Shown here: positions 36,092 to 46,500 of the stretch, piece after piece
How positions within the stretch are numbered: position 1 is the first letter of the stretch
Layout of the letters: each line of letters starts with the position of its first letter
Source: an uncultured Chlorobiaceae bacterium
GTDB lineage: Bacteria; Bacteroidota; Chlorobiia; Chlorobiales; Chlorobiaceae
DNA: 64,000 bases
Direction of reading: 5' to 3'
Assembly (NCBI GenBank): GCA_903895195.1
Contig: CAITSZ010000005.1
Span: 124,001-188,000, forward strand
The notes under the pieces: model-generated
Database searches by the model: none
Told to the model about the DNA's origin: nothing
Seen by the model: only the letters and a program-made list of their open reading frames with translations
Translations under genes and position numbers: made by a program

Positions 36092-37174
36092 ATGTCGACA
36101 GTAACGGAAGCGCAAATCATTGAAGCGCTGAGCTCAGTTCAGGATCCTGACCTGAAAAAAGATCTTGTCACTCTGGCTATGATAGAGGATATCGCTATTG
36201 ACAGCAGCAATAATGTATCGTTTACCGTAGTGCTTACCACGCCTGCATGTCCGATGAAAGAGCAGATCAAACAGTCATGTGTTGAGGCAATCAGAAGAGA
36301 CGTGCCTGAGGCTGCAGGCCTGGAGGTTACCATGTCTTCAAAAGTAACCTCATCATGCGGACACCATCACTGCAATCATGAACGTCCGTTGAAAGAGGTG
36401 AAAAATATTATTGCAGTAGCATCAGGAAAAGGCGGCGTAGGAAAATCGACGTTTGCGGTAAACCTGGCAGTAAGTCTCGCAAAAACAGGCGCCACAGTCG
36501 GCCTGGTTGATGCCGACCTCTACGGCCCGAGCATTCCAACCATGTTCGGCATGCAGAATAAAAAACCGGAAATGTCGGGAAAGAACATTCTTCCACTTGA
36601 AAAGTATGGTGTAAAGCTTATGTCGATCGGATTTCTCATCGAACCCGATACCGCACTTATCTGGCGTGGTCCGATGGCTTCGACCGCTATCAAGCAGTTT
36701 ATCACCGAGGTGGAGTGGAAAGAACTTGATTACCTGATTTTCGACTTTCCTCCGGGTACCGGCGATATTCAGATCACCATTGCCCAGACCATTCCATTAA
36801 GCGGCGCAATTATCGTTACAACACCACAGGATGTTGCCCTTGCCGACGTTTCAAAAGCTGTCAGCATGTTCCACAAGGTCAAAGTGCCTATCCTCGGTCT
36901 GGTGGAGAACATGAGCTACTATGAACTGCCGGATGGAACGAAAGACTATATTTTCGGGCATCATGGAGGCGAAATATTTGCAAAGACCCATGGGCTGCAT
37001 TTCCTTGGGGCAATCCCCATTGACAGGGCTGTCCGAGAAGGTGGAGATAACGGAACCCCTTATGTGCTTGGCCATCCTGATTCCGCATCTGCCAAAGCTA
37101 TCGACAGGGCATCAAAAGAGATTGCCCGAATGGTTTCAATAACGAATGCGGCGTCGGTTGAGGAACTATCATAA
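36092..37174 (+). CDS. Mrp/NBP35-family iron-sulfur cluster carrier ATPase
   Basis: A 360-residue P-loop ATPase that carries or inserts [4Fe-4S] clusters. Residues 1 to about 90 are a MIP18 (DUF59) domain (VQDPDLKKDLVTLAMI, TTPACPMKEQI). ASGKGGVGKSTFAVNLA near residue 110 is the deviant Walker A, and VDADLYGPSIPTMFG and FDFPPGTGD follow. The usual CxxC after ENMSY is absent (ENMSYYELPDG). An unusual Cys/His linker, SCGHHHCNHE, sits between the two domains. The NFU gene follows within 100 bases on the same strand, which fits a cluster-transfer role. Confidence 0.9.
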   Translation: MSTVTEAQIIEALSSVQDPDLKKDLVTLAMIEDIAIDSSNNVSFTVVLTTPACPMKEQIKQSCVEAIRRDVPEAAGLEVTMSSKVTSSCGHHHCNHERPLKEVKNIIAVASGKGGVGKSTFAVNLAVSLAKTGATVGLVDADLYGPSIPTMFGMQNKKPEMSGKNILPLEKYGVKLMSIGFLIEPDTALIWRGPMASTAIKQFITEVEWKELDYLIFDFPPGTGDIQITIAQTIPLSGAIIVTTPQDVALADVSKAVSMFHKVKVPILGLVENMSYYELPDGTKDYIFGHHGGEIFAKTHGLHFLGAIPIDRAVREGGDNGTPYVLGHPDSASAKAIDRASKEIARMVSITNAASVEELS

Positions 37175-37268
37175 CTTTGATATTGTTTTTTTGCGCGAGA
37201 GGTTTAATATTAGGTCTCCAAGCAATCTGCCAAACATCATTTTCAATCATTGTAAACCAATTATACCT

Positions 37269-37529
37269 ATGAGTACCAGTAAGGATTATCTTCCAAAGAG
37301 CGATGCGATTTATGACCGGGTTATTGCCGCACTTGAAACAGTACGACCATACCTTCAGGTTGACGGTGGAGACTGTCAACTGGTGGGAATTTCAAAGGAT
37401 TTCGTTGTTGATGTGAAGTTGCTTGGTGCATGCGGATCATGCCCGATGAGCACCCTTACGCTCCGTGCAGGAGTTGAACAGGCTATTAAAAAGGCAAATC
37501 CGGAAATCGTACGCGTTGAGTCGGTATAA
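37269..37529 (+). CDS. NifU C-terminal-domain (NFU) iron-sulfur carrier
   Basis: An 86-residue single-domain NFU protein that binds a cluster between subunits through CGSC. Signatures are VRPYLQVDGGDCQLVGI and LGACGSCPMSTLTLRAGVE. The ATG at 37269 (MSTSKDYLPKS) is chosen; a longer frame from 37146 overlaps mrp and has no family support. It directly follows the Mrp gene. Confidence 0.93.
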   Translation: MSTSKDYLPKSDAIYDRVIAALETVRPYLQVDGGDCQLVGISKDFVVDVKLLGACGSCPMSTLTLRAGVEQAIKKANPEIVRVESV

Positions 37530-37534
37530 CACCC

Positions 37535-39907
37535 TCATTCGTCAAGGTTTCTCAATAACAGTTCAAGGGAGTCTTCATCCTGGATGAGGACCTCCCTTGC
37601 CCTGCTTCCGTCAGCCTCACCGACAATCCCGTTGAATTCAAGCTGGTCCATAACCCTCCCTGCGCGGCTGAATCCCAGTCGCAAGCGCCGCTGCAGCATT
37701 GAGACACTTGCCTGCTGATGGAGCACAACAAGGCGGGCTGCATCATTAAACATTTCATCCCTGTCATCGTTGTCCTGACTTCCAGATGACTGAGACCCGT
37801 TACCTTTTAGTGAATCAGGAACCGGCAGCACATACATGGTTTTCAGCGCCTGCTGTGAACCGATAAAGGAGGTAATCTCTTCAACCTCACCGGAAGAGAC
37901 ATACGGGCCCTGAATACGCATGGCTTTCGGCTGATCGGAAGGCTGAAAGAGCATATCTCCGCTGCCGAGAAGCTGTTCGGCTCCATAACCGTCAAGGATG
38001 GTTCGTGAATCGACCCCGCTTGCCACCTGGAAAGCAATTCGTGCAGGAAAGTTAGCTTTGATAATCCCCGTGATGACATTAACTGATGGGCGCTGAGTGG
38101 CCACAATCAGATGAATGCCGACCGCCCTGGCAAGCTGGGCTATCCGGGTGATTGGCTCTTCAACTTCCCTTCTGGCAGTAATCATGAGATCAGCAAGTTC
38201 ATCAATAACGACGACGATATAAGGCAAGGCCTCGCCAGGTAAACGACGATTGAGATCCTTGATATTGCGGACACCCGCTTTTTCAAGAATTTCATAGCGG
38301 TGCTCCATCTCCTTGACCACGCACTTCAGCGCGTAGACAGCTTTCTGGGGATCGGTTATAATCTGCTCTTCAATACCTGGAAAACGCACAAGAAAATGAT
38401 TCTTCAGATGCTGGTACTGAAAGAGTTCAACCCTTTTAGGATCGATCATGACGAACTTCACCTTATCAGGGTCGCAGGCATAGAGCAGGCTGGATATAAT
38501 AACATTGATACAGACAGACTTTCCTGCTCCTGTAGCGCCGGCAATAAGAAGATGCGGCATGGCCGCCAGATCGGCAATATAGACTTCGTTCGCTATGGTT
38601 TTACCGAGAACGATCGGCAGCGTCATTGTGCTGTTTTTGAATTTCTCGACCTGCAGGACTGAACGCAGCCATACCGTTTTAGCCTTTGCATTTGGAATTT
38701 CAACACCGACAGCGTTCTTACCTGGAATAGGAGCAATAATGCGGATTCCTCTTGCAGACAGCGCCATGGCAAGGTCATTTTCGAGAGATTTGACCCGGCT
38801 GACCTTGACATCAGGTGCAAGCCCGAACTCAAACAGAGTCACTCGCGGACCGACAGTGGTTGCAATGCGCTCTACATCAATGCCGAATATCTTGAGTTTC
38901 TCAAGCAGTTTGCGTTTGCTTTCGGAGAGATGGTGCTCATCGATCTCTCCATCATCTTCAGGTACTTTTTCCAGGAGGTCTATCGATGGAAAGCGGTATG
39001 CTTCGCGATCTTTGGTGCGAACCTTAAGGCTGCGTTCATCAAGGTCAGCCTCAACTTCATGAACGGCTTTCTGAATGATCATTTCAGGCTCGCCGGAAAT
39101 TCTGGCGGTCGGGTTCGGTGTGGAGATATCAACGGGATCGGGTTCCGAATAAAGCGGTTGACCAAATTCAGGCGAAGGCTTTTCCGGCGTCACCTCTTTA
39201 AGTCCCTCCGTATAGAGGTTTTTTTTGTTCTCTCTCAGCTTCCGATTTTCATCTTTTTTTTTACCTATCGTTTCAAGCCATCTCTTCAAAAGGGAAACCG
39301 GCTTCATAACGAGATCAGCTATGGCCACCAATCTCTTCTGGAAATCAGGGAAAAGAGCCCGTCCCATATAAATGGTCAGGACAACAGCAAGTACACTGAG
39401 CAGCACCCATGCCCCGGCATCTCCGATAACTTTCAGTTTTTCGGCCAGCATTCTGCCGATCGAACCTGCCATAATATCACTGAATGGAGCAGAAGTGAGA
39501 CCAAACATGGAGGCAAGATCGACTGAAACCGTTACGCTGTAGAGAAAAAACAGCAGGGCAGGTTTAAGACTTTTTGCCCGGAAAAGGGACCAGCCCCAGA
39601 AAAATACCGCTGTCAAGGGAAGAATAACCGGATAGCCGTAGGTACGGATAAAGAAGGAGGAAAGCTTAACCCCTAAAGGTCCGAAAGGGTTATGGATGGT
39701 TTCAGCAGCATCCCGGGCTGCCTTGCTGAAGATATCGCGCCAGGCAATAGCCGTAAAACCGGCATCATCCTCCGGATGAAAACTCAAAAGAAAACAGATC
39801 AGCAAAAAAGAAACCAGCATAAATACAATGCCGGTCAACTCTCGTTTCAGTGACTCCCTGTCATGAGTTTTTCCTCGTGCCCCTTTATTCTCTTTTTTCA
39901 TTTTCAC
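37535..39907 (-). CDS. ftsK: DNA translocase FtsK
   Basis: A 790-residue septal DNA pump that resolves chromosome dimers and clears DNA from the division site. The N-terminus has about four membrane segments in residues 25-185, followed by a short charged linker. The motor domain has PHLLIAGATGAGKSVCIN (Walker A), VVVIDELADLM (Walker B) and RAVGIHLIVATQRPSV. The last ~65 residues are the winged-helix gamma domain that reads KOPS sites (SVSMLQRRLRLGFSRAGRVM). It converges with the NFU gene five bases away. Confidence 0.96.
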   Translation of the reverse strand: MKMKKENKGARGKTHDRESLKRELTGIVFMLVSFLLICFLLSFHPEDDAGFTAIAWRDIFSKAARDAAETIHNPFGPLGVKLSSFFIRTYGYPVILPLTAVFFWGWSLFRAKSLKPALLFFLYSVTVSVDLASMFGLTSAPFSDIMAGSIGRMLAEKLKVIGDAGAWVLLSVLAVVLTIYMGRALFPDFQKRLVAIADLVMKPVSLLKRWLETIGKKKDENRKLRENKKNLYTEGLKEVTPEKPSPEFGQPLYSEPDPVDISTPNPTARISGEPEMIIQKAVHEVEADLDERSLKVRTKDREAYRFPSIDLLEKVPEDDGEIDEHHLSESKRKLLEKLKIFGIDVERIATTVGPRVTLFEFGLAPDVKVSRVKSLENDLAMALSARGIRIIAPIPGKNAVGVEIPNAKAKTVWLRSVLQVEKFKNSTMTLPIVLGKTIANEVYIADLAAMPHLLIAGATGAGKSVCINVIISSLLYACDPDKVKFVMIDPKRVELFQYQHLKNHFLVRFPGIEEQIITDPQKAVYALKCVVKEMEHRYEILEKAGVRNIKDLNRRLPGEALPYIVVVIDELADLMITARREVEEPITRIAQLARAVGIHLIVATQRPSVNVITGIIKANFPARIAFQVASGVDSRTILDGYGAEQLLGSGDMLFQPSDQPKAMRIQGPYVSSGEVEEITSFIGSQQALKTMYVLPVPDSLKGNGSQSSGSQDNDDRDEMFNDAARLVVLHQQASVSMLQRRLRLGFSRAGRVMDQLEFNGIVGEADGSRAREVLIQDEDSLELLLRNLDE

Positions 39908-39939
39908 CTGTGCAATCGCTCCTTGATACCTTTTGGCCG

Positions 39940-41037
39940 TCAGCTTAGGGAAGTTGTAACAAAAGGCAGAGGACGGATCACTCCGGTATGGAACGTCCCT
40001 CGAACCTCAACCAGTATGGCTGTCCCCGGTGCTAAATATTCGCGCACGATATTGCAGGTACCGATAGGCTCCTGAAGAGTAGGCGAAAGAGTGCCACTGC
40101 ACACCGAGCCGATTTCCTGCCTGTCTGTATTATAGACCTTGAAACCCTGGCGGGGAAGGGCTCTTCCTTCAAGACTGAAAGCTGCCACTCCACGCTTCAA
40201 ATTGAGCTCAACCTGCTGGCATGCCTCTTTACCGACAAAATGGCCTTTATTCATTTTCACCACCCATTTCAGCCTTGCCTCAAGCGGGTTGGTATCCTGA
40301 TCGATCTCATGACCATAGAGGGAGTAACCCATCTCAAGACGGAGCGTATCTCGCGCTCCAAGCCCTATGGGCTTGATACCAAACTCCTGGCCTGCATCGA
40401 AAAGGGCCTGCCATAGAGGGAGCGCAATCTCATCAGGCAGACAGATTTCCACACCCTTTTCACCGGTATAGCCGGTTTTGGCAATAATAAGATCGGCACC
40501 CTGAAATGTAGTATTGCAGAACTGAAATGTGCCGAGAGACTCTATATCAAGAGCAGGGAACACAATCTGGAGAATATCGAAGGCAACCGGTCCCTGAAGG
40601 GCAATCAATGAAAGCCGGTCGGTATGATCTTCGAGGGTAACTCCTTCAAAATCATGGATATGCTGCTGAAGCCATGCAAAGTCTTTTGGTGCATTGCTCG
40701 CGTTGACAATAAGAAAATAGGTGTCACGATCAATTCGATAGATAATCAGATCATCGACAATACCTCCATGAGGATAGAGCATGAGGTTGTACTGCGCATT
40801 GCCTGCTTCAAGCTTTTCCAGGTCGTTGGTTGTGATGGACTGGAGAAAATCTTTGGCCCGACTGCCTTTAATGTAGAAGTTTCCCATATGAGAAACATCA
40901 AACAACCCTGCCGCACTTCTAACAGCCTTATGCTCGGCAATAATTCCGGAATACTGGACCGGCATCAGATAACCACCAAAGTCAATAATTTTTGCTCCAG
41001 CCTGTTCATGCCAGGAGTATAATGCTGTTTTTTTCAT
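39940..41037 (-). CDS. gcvT: Aminomethyltransferase (glycine cleavage T protein)
   Basis: A 365-residue tetrahydrofolate-dependent T protein of the glycine cleavage system. MPVQYSGIIAEHKAVRSAAGLFDVSHM near the N-terminus, the catalytic Asp in GGIVDDLIIYR, and GLGARDTLRLEMGYSLYGHEID are family marks. gcvH and gcvP are not in the window. It has its own 224-base upstream gap. Confidence 0.96.
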   Translation of the reverse strand: MKKTALYSWHEQAGAKIIDFGGYLMPVQYSGIIAEHKAVRSAAGLFDVSHMGNFYIKGSRAKDFLQSITTNDLEKLEAGNAQYNLMLYPHGGIVDDLIIYRIDRDTYFLIVNASNAPKDFAWLQQHIHDFEGVTLEDHTDRLSLIALQGPVAFDILQIVFPALDIESLGTFQFCNTTFQGADLIIAKTGYTGEKGVEICLPDEIALPLWQALFDAGQEFGIKPIGLGARDTLRLEMGYSLYGHEIDQDTNPLEARLKWVVKMNKGHFVGKEACQQVELNLKRGVAAFSLEGRALPRQGFKVYNTDRQEIGSVCSGTLSPTLQEPIGTCNIVREYLAPGTAILVEVRGTFHTGVIRPLPFVTTSLS

Positions 41038-41261
41038 AAGTACTCTATATAAATTGATCGGAGGCTCAACTGACTGTAAAAAAACATTTAAACAGGATAA
41101 TCAAAGCTTTTTTTCTATGCTCTGATATTTTGATGATCATTCATGCGCCACCTGTTTGTTGATAAAAGCCAATATACGAATACGGATTTCTTACAGAACA
41201 GCGGTGACAGAACATTTTTTTTACATGGCAACCAGGGGTGGCATTTCGAAACGAAACGCGC

Positions 41262-43472
41262 TCAGCTTATAAGACGATCAACCGTAAAGACCCCCTGAAC
41301 TTTTTTCACCTTGTCCATCAGAGAGCTCAGCTTGTCTGAGTTACGGACATAGATCATGAGCGTACCGACAAACATCCCGTCGCGGGCGTGAAGCGAAATA
41401 CTACGGATATTGGTATCAAATTTAGAGATGACCGTAGTAATCTGGTTGATAATACCGATACGATCTTCGCCGACAATCTTTATGCCGGCAAGAAAATCTG
41501 TCTCAACCTTCCGGTTCCACGAAACAGAGACAACCCGTTCACTTTTCTGAAGATTTTCATTGCTGACATTGACACAGTTTTTGCGGTGAATTTTCACAAC
41601 GCCCTCTGTTGTCACAAATCCAATCACGTCATCACCGGGAACCGGCTGACAGCATTTAGCGTAGGAATATGCAATATTGCTCATGCCGGCAATAACAACC
41701 TCATCCTTTTTGGAGGTCACACCGTCCTGCTCCTGCTCCTGGCGGGCTTTCTGAAGATAATCCTCAACTTCACGGGCTTCATCAGTGACAGATTTTGCCG
41801 CAGGCTCTTCCTTTCGGGCGCTTGTTACCCGCTCTATAACCTCTTCACCGTTGATCTGCTGACTGGCAAGAGCACTGAAAAAATCTGCAGGGGTCTTGAT
41901 GCCGTATCGCTTAACCTGACGAATGATATCATTATCCGAAAGCAGCTTTTTGGTACCGGACAGCATTTTTTCCCACATGCCCCGGCCTTTTTCAATCTGG
42001 ATTCGCCGTTCATCATTGATGGCAGAGCGAATTTTAAGCTTTGCACGCTGGGTGACAACTATTTTCAGCCAGTCGGATTTCGGCTTCTGGTTTTTCGAGG
42101 TGATGATCTCCACCCTGTCACCGGATTTCAGCTGCGCATTCAGACGAACAATCTTGCCGTTAACCTTGGCGCCGATACAACCGTTGCCCACCTCAGTATG
42201 AATAGCATAGGCAAAATCAATCGGAGTCGCGCCGGCAGGCATGGTTTTCATATCTCCTTTCGGAGTAAAAACGTAGATCTCATCATGGTAGAGATTGAGC
42301 TTGAATCCCTCCATAAATTCAGCCGCAGAATCGGCATCCTTGATCAGCTCCCGGGCCCAGCGCAGAAAAGAATCAACGTTGGCATCATCCCTTGATATTT
42401 TTTCCTTATATCGCCAATGGGCGGCAACTCCAAGCTCAGCAAACTCATGCATACGCTTTGTACGGATCTGCAATTCAACCATGTGACCTCTCGGGCCTAT
42501 GATAGCTGAGTGGAGAGACTGGTATCCATTATGTTTCGGTATGGAGATATAGTCCTTGAAATGCTGCGGAATGGGCGGGTATTTCTGTGTAATAAAGCCA
42601 TAGACTGCAAAACAGTCGGCAATACGCTCCGTATCGACAATGACCCGGATACCATAGAGATCGTGAATATCCTCAAAGGTCTTGTTCTTGCTGCGCATCT
42701 TGTTGTAGATCGAAAAAAGATGCTTGGCACGACCATCCACCGCAACCTTGAAGCCCTGTTTTTCAAGATCCGCCTTGATGGGGACGATCATTTTGCTCAG
42801 ATAGTTAACCCGCTCTCCCCTGCTCGTGCGAACCTTCTTCAGCAGAAAGTCATGCATTTCGGGATCAATAAATTTGAGCGCAAGGTTTTCAAACTCAACC
42901 TTCATCTTTCCAAGACCGAACCGGTGCGCCAGAGGAGCATAGATATCTCTTGTTTCAAGAGCAATCTTCATACGACGGTGCTCCGGAAGAGATTCAAGCG
43001 TTCTCATGTTATGCTGCCGGTCGCAGAACTTTATGAGAATAACCCGAATATCCTTCACCATCGACAGCAGCATCTTGCGAAAGCCTTCAGCCTGGGTCGT
43101 TTCCCTGTTGATCATGATGCCGGAAATCTTGGTAAGCCCTTCTACAATTTCGGCCACTTCAACACCAAGTTCAGCTACAATATCTTCAAATGTGTAGCCG
43201 CTATCCTCAATAACATCATGCAGGAGCGCCGCCGCAACGGATACATCATCAAGAGGAAGCTCATTAAGCAGAATAGTGGCAACTTCGACAGGATGGTAGA
43301 AAAACGGCTCCCCAGAAGCCCTTTTTTCCCCCTCATGTGCCCGATAGCACATAAAAAAAGCCCGCTGAATCAGAGATTCATCGAAGTTTTTAAGATTCCG
43401 GCGTGAAAGCGCAAGTATCTCGTGAAGTTTATCGTAATGATCCTTCTCAATCTGGGCTAACATCGCTAACAA
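41262..43472 (-). CDS. Bifunctional (p)ppGpp synthetase/hydrolase, Rel/SpoT type
   Basis: A 736-residue stringent-response enzyme. The hydrolase HD domain has HPVEVATILLNELP and LLHDVIEDS, with KFCDRQHNMRTL. The synthetase has GRAKHLFSIYNKM, YGIRVIV and KDYISIPKHNGYQSLHSAIIGP. A TGS domain (IYVFTPKGDMKTMPAGATPIDFAY) and a C-terminal ACT domain (EDRIGIINQITTVISK) follow. The intact HD motif predicts both synthesis and hydrolysis of the alarmone. It is the only Rel here and stands alone. Two ATGs near the start, at codons 1 and 4, are equivalent. Confidence 0.96.
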   Translation of the reverse strand: MLAMLAQIEKDHYDKLHEILALSRRNLKNFDESLIQRAFFMCYRAHEGEKRASGEPFFYHPVEVATILLNELPLDDVSVAAALLHDVIEDSGYTFEDIVAELGVEVAEIVEGLTKISGIMINRETTQAEGFRKMLLSMVKDIRVILIKFCDRQHNMRTLESLPEHRRMKIALETRDIYAPLAHRFGLGKMKVEFENLALKFIDPEMHDFLLKKVRTSRGERVNYLSKMIVPIKADLEKQGFKVAVDGRAKHLFSIYNKMRSKNKTFEDIHDLYGIRVIVDTERIADCFAVYGFITQKYPPIPQHFKDYISIPKHNGYQSLHSAIIGPRGHMVELQIRTKRMHEFAELGVAAHWRYKEKISRDDANVDSFLRWARELIKDADSAAEFMEGFKLNLYHDEIYVFTPKGDMKTMPAGATPIDFAYAIHTEVGNGCIGAKVNGKIVRLNAQLKSGDRVEIITSKNQKPKSDWLKIVVTQRAKLKIRSAINDERRIQIEKGRGMWEKMLSGTKKLLSDNDIIRQVKRYGIKTPADFFSALASQQINGEEVIERVTSARKEEPAAKSVTDEAREVEDYLQKARQEQEQDGVTSKKDEVVIAGMSNIAYSYAKCCQPVPGDDVIGFVTTEGVVKIHRKNCVNVSNENLQKSERVVSVSWNRKVETDFLAGIKIVGEDRIGIINQITTVISKFDTNIRSISLHARDGMFVGTLMIYVRNSDKLSSLMDKVKKVQGVFTVDRLIS

Positions 43473-43827
43473 ACTCCCGAAAAAAACCTGTTATAAGATA
43501 TGGGGGGGCAGTCACTTCTACTTCTTGTATATAAACACAGCTTACGGACTTTTCATCAAAAAAAAGTCTCCAATCAATAAAAAAGCGCCATCAAGCAACA
43601 TACAAAATAGAGCGCATCGGGCAATAAAAACGGTGCGAATTACTCCCCAGCATTGATTGTTTGATCTGTTTATCAATCTGTTCAGTTCAGAATATGAAAT
43701 TGCGACCTTATGTGAAGTCTGCTATGATTTGCAAGGATAAGTACTCCCGCGCTGTTACCTTCATGTATTGGATTTTTGGATCGCTTCGAGTGAAGCGCCT
43801 GCTGTTTTCAATTGCTTCACTTAAATA
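43473..43827. other. Intergenic region between rel and sucD
   Basis: About 350 bases. It contains a perfect small hairpin, CGCTTC-GAGT-GAAGCG at 43782-43797, and A-rich runs near 43555-43585. An 85-residue plus-strand frame from 43661 runs into sucD on the opposite strand and has no recognisable family. Nothing else is supported. Confidence 0.5.
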
Positions 43828-43853
43828 TGAAAGGCGCATTTCCATGCGCCTTT
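43828..43853 (-). terminator. Terminator after sucD
   Basis: GAAAGGCGCA and TGCGCCTTTC pair over a six-base loop, followed on the minus strand by ATATTTAAG. It lies 46 bases past the sucD stop. Confidence 0.75.
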
Positions 43854-43898
43854 CACGTCTAACAACGACAAATGCTGATCAATCAAGAGGGGAGTATT

Positions 43899-44798
43899 TT
43901 ACCTGCCAAGAGCCTTGATCATGGCTTCGCCTAAATCTGCAGGGCTGTCAACGACGTGAATGCCTGCGGCTTCCATTGCTTTTATCTTGTCGTCAGCGGT
44001 TCCTTTACCTCCGGATACAATGGCTCCTGCATGACCCATTCTGCGACCGGGAGGAGCGGTACGACCGGCAATAAATCCGACAACCGGTTTCTTGAAATAC
44101 TTCTGAATATACTCTGCAGCCTCTTCCTCTGCGCTTCCGCCAATTTCACCGATCATAATAAGCCCTTCAGTCTCATCATCTTCAGCAAAAAGCTTGATAG
44201 CATCAATAAAGCGGGTACCGATAATCGGATCCCCTCCAATACCGATGCAGGTTGACTGACCAAGACCGACCTGGGTCAGCTGATGTACCGCTTCATAGGT
44301 AAGGGTGCCGCTGCGGGAAACAACACCGATGGATCCTTTTTTATGGATAAAGCCTGGCATAATACCGACTTTTGCTTCACCAGGGGTAATGACGCCCGGA
44401 CAGTTCGGACCGATAAGAACAGCTCCCTTCTCCTGGACAAAAGCATACGCTTTCATCATATCGTTCACTGGAATACCCTCAGTAATACAGATAATCACTT
44501 TCAATCCGGCATCAGCAGCTTCCATAATGGCATCAGCAGCAAAAAAGGCAGGAACGAAAATAACAGTCGCATTGGCTTCGGCTTTTTGCACGGCTTCCCG
44601 TACGGTGTTGAACACAGGAACGGGCCGGCAGAACTTGTCTTTTTCGTTGCCATGATAGAGTATATCACCTTTGCCGGGAGTTACCCCTGCAACAACATTG
44701 GTTCCATATTCAAGAATCTGGGAGGTATGAAAGGTACCTTCCGCTCCGGTTATCCCCTGCACAAGCAGACGGGTATCCTTGTTTACTAATACACTCAT
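43899..44798 (-). CDS. sucD: Succinyl-CoA synthetase alpha subunit
   Basis: A 299-residue alpha subunit of succinyl-CoA ligase, used in green sulfur bacteria in the reductive TCA cycle to make succinyl-CoA. [26 protein letters not shown] and [14 protein letters not shown] bind CoA; GPNCPGVI follows, and the phosphorylated His lies in [12 protein letters not shown]. sucC is not adjacent. Confidence 0.96.
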   Translation of the reverse strand: MSVLVNKDTRLLVQGITGAEGTFHTSQILEYGTNVVAGVTPGKGDILYHGNEKDKFCRPVPVFNTVREAVQKAEANATVIFVPAFFAADAIMEAADAGLKVIICITEGIPVNDMMKAYAFVQEKGAVLIGPNCPGVITPGEAKVGIMPGFIHKKGSIGVVSRSGTLTYEAVHQLTQVGLGQSTCIGIGGDPIIGTRFIDAIKLFAEDDETEGLIMIGEIGGSAEEEAAEYIQKYFKKPVVGFIAGRTAPPGRRMGHAGAIVSGGKGTADDKIKAMEAAGIHVVDSPADLGEAMIKALGR

Positions 44799-44844
44799 GG
44801 TAAAGAATATTATGATTAATGGTTGTTATCTACTCCCCCAACTG

Positions 44845-46272
44845 TTATACAGAGTGCTGCATTTTTTTGGCAATACCAAGCAGCTTTCCTTCCTCGAAAA
44901 AATTACAGATCAGATGCATGCCGACAGGAAGATTGAGACTGTCAAAACCAAGAGGCACACTCACAGCCGGCATACCTACTATACTGGCCGGAACGGTGAA
45001 AACATCGGCGAGATACATCTCAAGCGGATTCTCTGTCTTATCGCCAATACCGAACGGCGGAAAGGGTGAGGTCGGACCTGCTATTACATCCACACCCTCA
45101 AGAGCTTCACGATATCTGTCCTGAAATACACGCCTTACCTGCTGCGCTTTTTTATAATACGTGTCATAATATCCGGCAGAAAGCACATAGGTGCCAAGCA
45201 TAATCCTGCGCTTCACCTCCTTGCCGAACCCTTCACTCCTCGAATTCACATACATGGAAGAAAGGTCTTCCGAATGTTCAGAACGGAACCCATAGCGGGC
45301 ACCATCAAACCGTGCAAGGTTGGAAGAGGCCTCTGCAGTAACCAGAATATAATAAGCCGCTATCGCATATTCACTGTTTGGAAGGTGTATATCGACAAGT
45401 TCAGCACCCTGATCGCGAAGTTCATGCAGCTTCCCCTTCACCATACGGGCGACATCCGGATTAAGGGAGTCGGGAAAATACTCTTGGGGAACACCGATTT
45501 TCAATCCTTCGACCGAAACACTCGCCATTTCAGAAGAGTAATCGGTAACTGCATGATAAGAAGAGGTTGCATCATGACCGTCCTTGCCTGCCATAACCTC
45601 AAGCACAAGGGCCGCATCATCGCAATTTAGTGCAAGCACACCTATCTGGTCAAATGATGAGGCAAACGCTACAAGCCCATATCTGGAAATCCTTCCGTAT
45701 GTAGGTTTCAAGCCTACAATATTGCAGAACCCTGCAGGCTGCCGTACTGACCCTCCTGTGTCGGAACCGAGAGCCACCATGGCAAGGCCATTGGCCACCG
45801 CTGCAGCTGAACCACCTGAACTGCCTCCAGGCACCCTGTTTTTATCAAACGGATTAGGAACATTGCCAAATGCAGAATTTTCATTTGAGCTGCCCATGGC
45901 AAACTCATCCATATTGGTTTTTCCGAGAAAAATAGCGCCTTCCCCCTCAAGCCTCAACACCGAGGTTGCATCATAAACGCTTTCGTAATTTCCAAGAATT
46001 TTCGACGCACAGGTAAGCCGCCCTCCTTTCATGGAAATATTATCCTTTATTGCCATCGGCATACCGAAAAGTCTTCCGGGGGTTTCCCCTGCGCTGAGTT
46101 TCCCATCAAGGCTCCTGGCCCGTTCAAGAGCCTGGTCATGAAAAACTGTTATATAAATATTATCATCCTGATGCTGATCAATACGTTCCAGATAAAAACG
46201 TACAACCTCTTCACAGGTTATTTTCTTAGAGAGTAACCTGGAGCGTAAATCCTCGTAACTACTTAAATGCAC
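44845..46272 (-). CDS. gatA: Asp/Glu-tRNA(Asn/Gln) amidotransferase subunit A
   Basis: A 475-residue amidase that supplies ammonia to transamidate misacylated Glu-tRNA(Gln) or Asp-tRNA(Asn). The Ser-cisSer-Lys triad is K76 in AIKDNIS, S151 in PGGSSGGSA and S175 in [31 protein letters not shown] is a GatA signature. gatB and gatC are not in the window. Confidence 0.96.
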   Translation of the reverse strand: MHLSSYEDLRSRLLSKKITCEEVVRFYLERIDQHQDDNIYITVFHDQALERARSLDGKLSAGETPGRLFGMPMAIKDNISMKGGRLTCASKILGNYESVYDATSVLRLEGEGAIFLGKTNMDEFAMGSSNENSAFGNVPNPFDKNRVPGGSSGGSAAAVANGLAMVALGSDTGGSVRQPAGFCNIVGLKPTYGRISRYGLVAFASSFDQIGVLALNCDDAALVLEVMAGKDGHDATSSYHAVTDYSSEMASVSVEGLKIGVPQEYFPDSLNPDVARMVKGKLHELRDQGAELVDIHLPNSEYAIAAYYILVTAEASSNLARFDGARYGFRSEHSEDLSSMYVNSRSEGFGKEVKRRIMLGTYVLSAGYYDTYYKKAQQVRRVFQDRYREALEGVDVIAGPTSPFPPFGIGDKTENPLEMYLADVFTVPASIVGMPAVSVPLGFDSLNLPVGMHLICNFFEEGKLLGIAKKMQHSV

Positions 46273-46500
46273 GTCTATTGTGAATTATTTTAACAGAAAA
46301 GTCACTTTGCCCGATATTTCCTGAATTTCAAGAAAGAAATGCCTGTACGCATTACGGGCTCTCATTATGAGTAAAGTTTGTATAATAGCAAATAACTGCA
46401 TATTATTCAATTCAAGCAATTTTATGCTCCAGAGAAAATCAGTGAATGGAATGGTATGTTTATGACTGCCTGTCAAGCGATAAGGAGTTAAAAAAGATTT

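Noticed and set aside
41388-42395. A 335-codon plus-strand open frame
   Set aside because: It is wholly antisense to rel, with no domain match; the minus strand carries a complete, well-conserved enzyme.
43661-43918. An 85-codon frame between rel and sucD
   Set aside because: It runs through the sucD terminator and into the 3' end of sucD on the other strand; composition is unlike neighbouring genes and no family is recognised.
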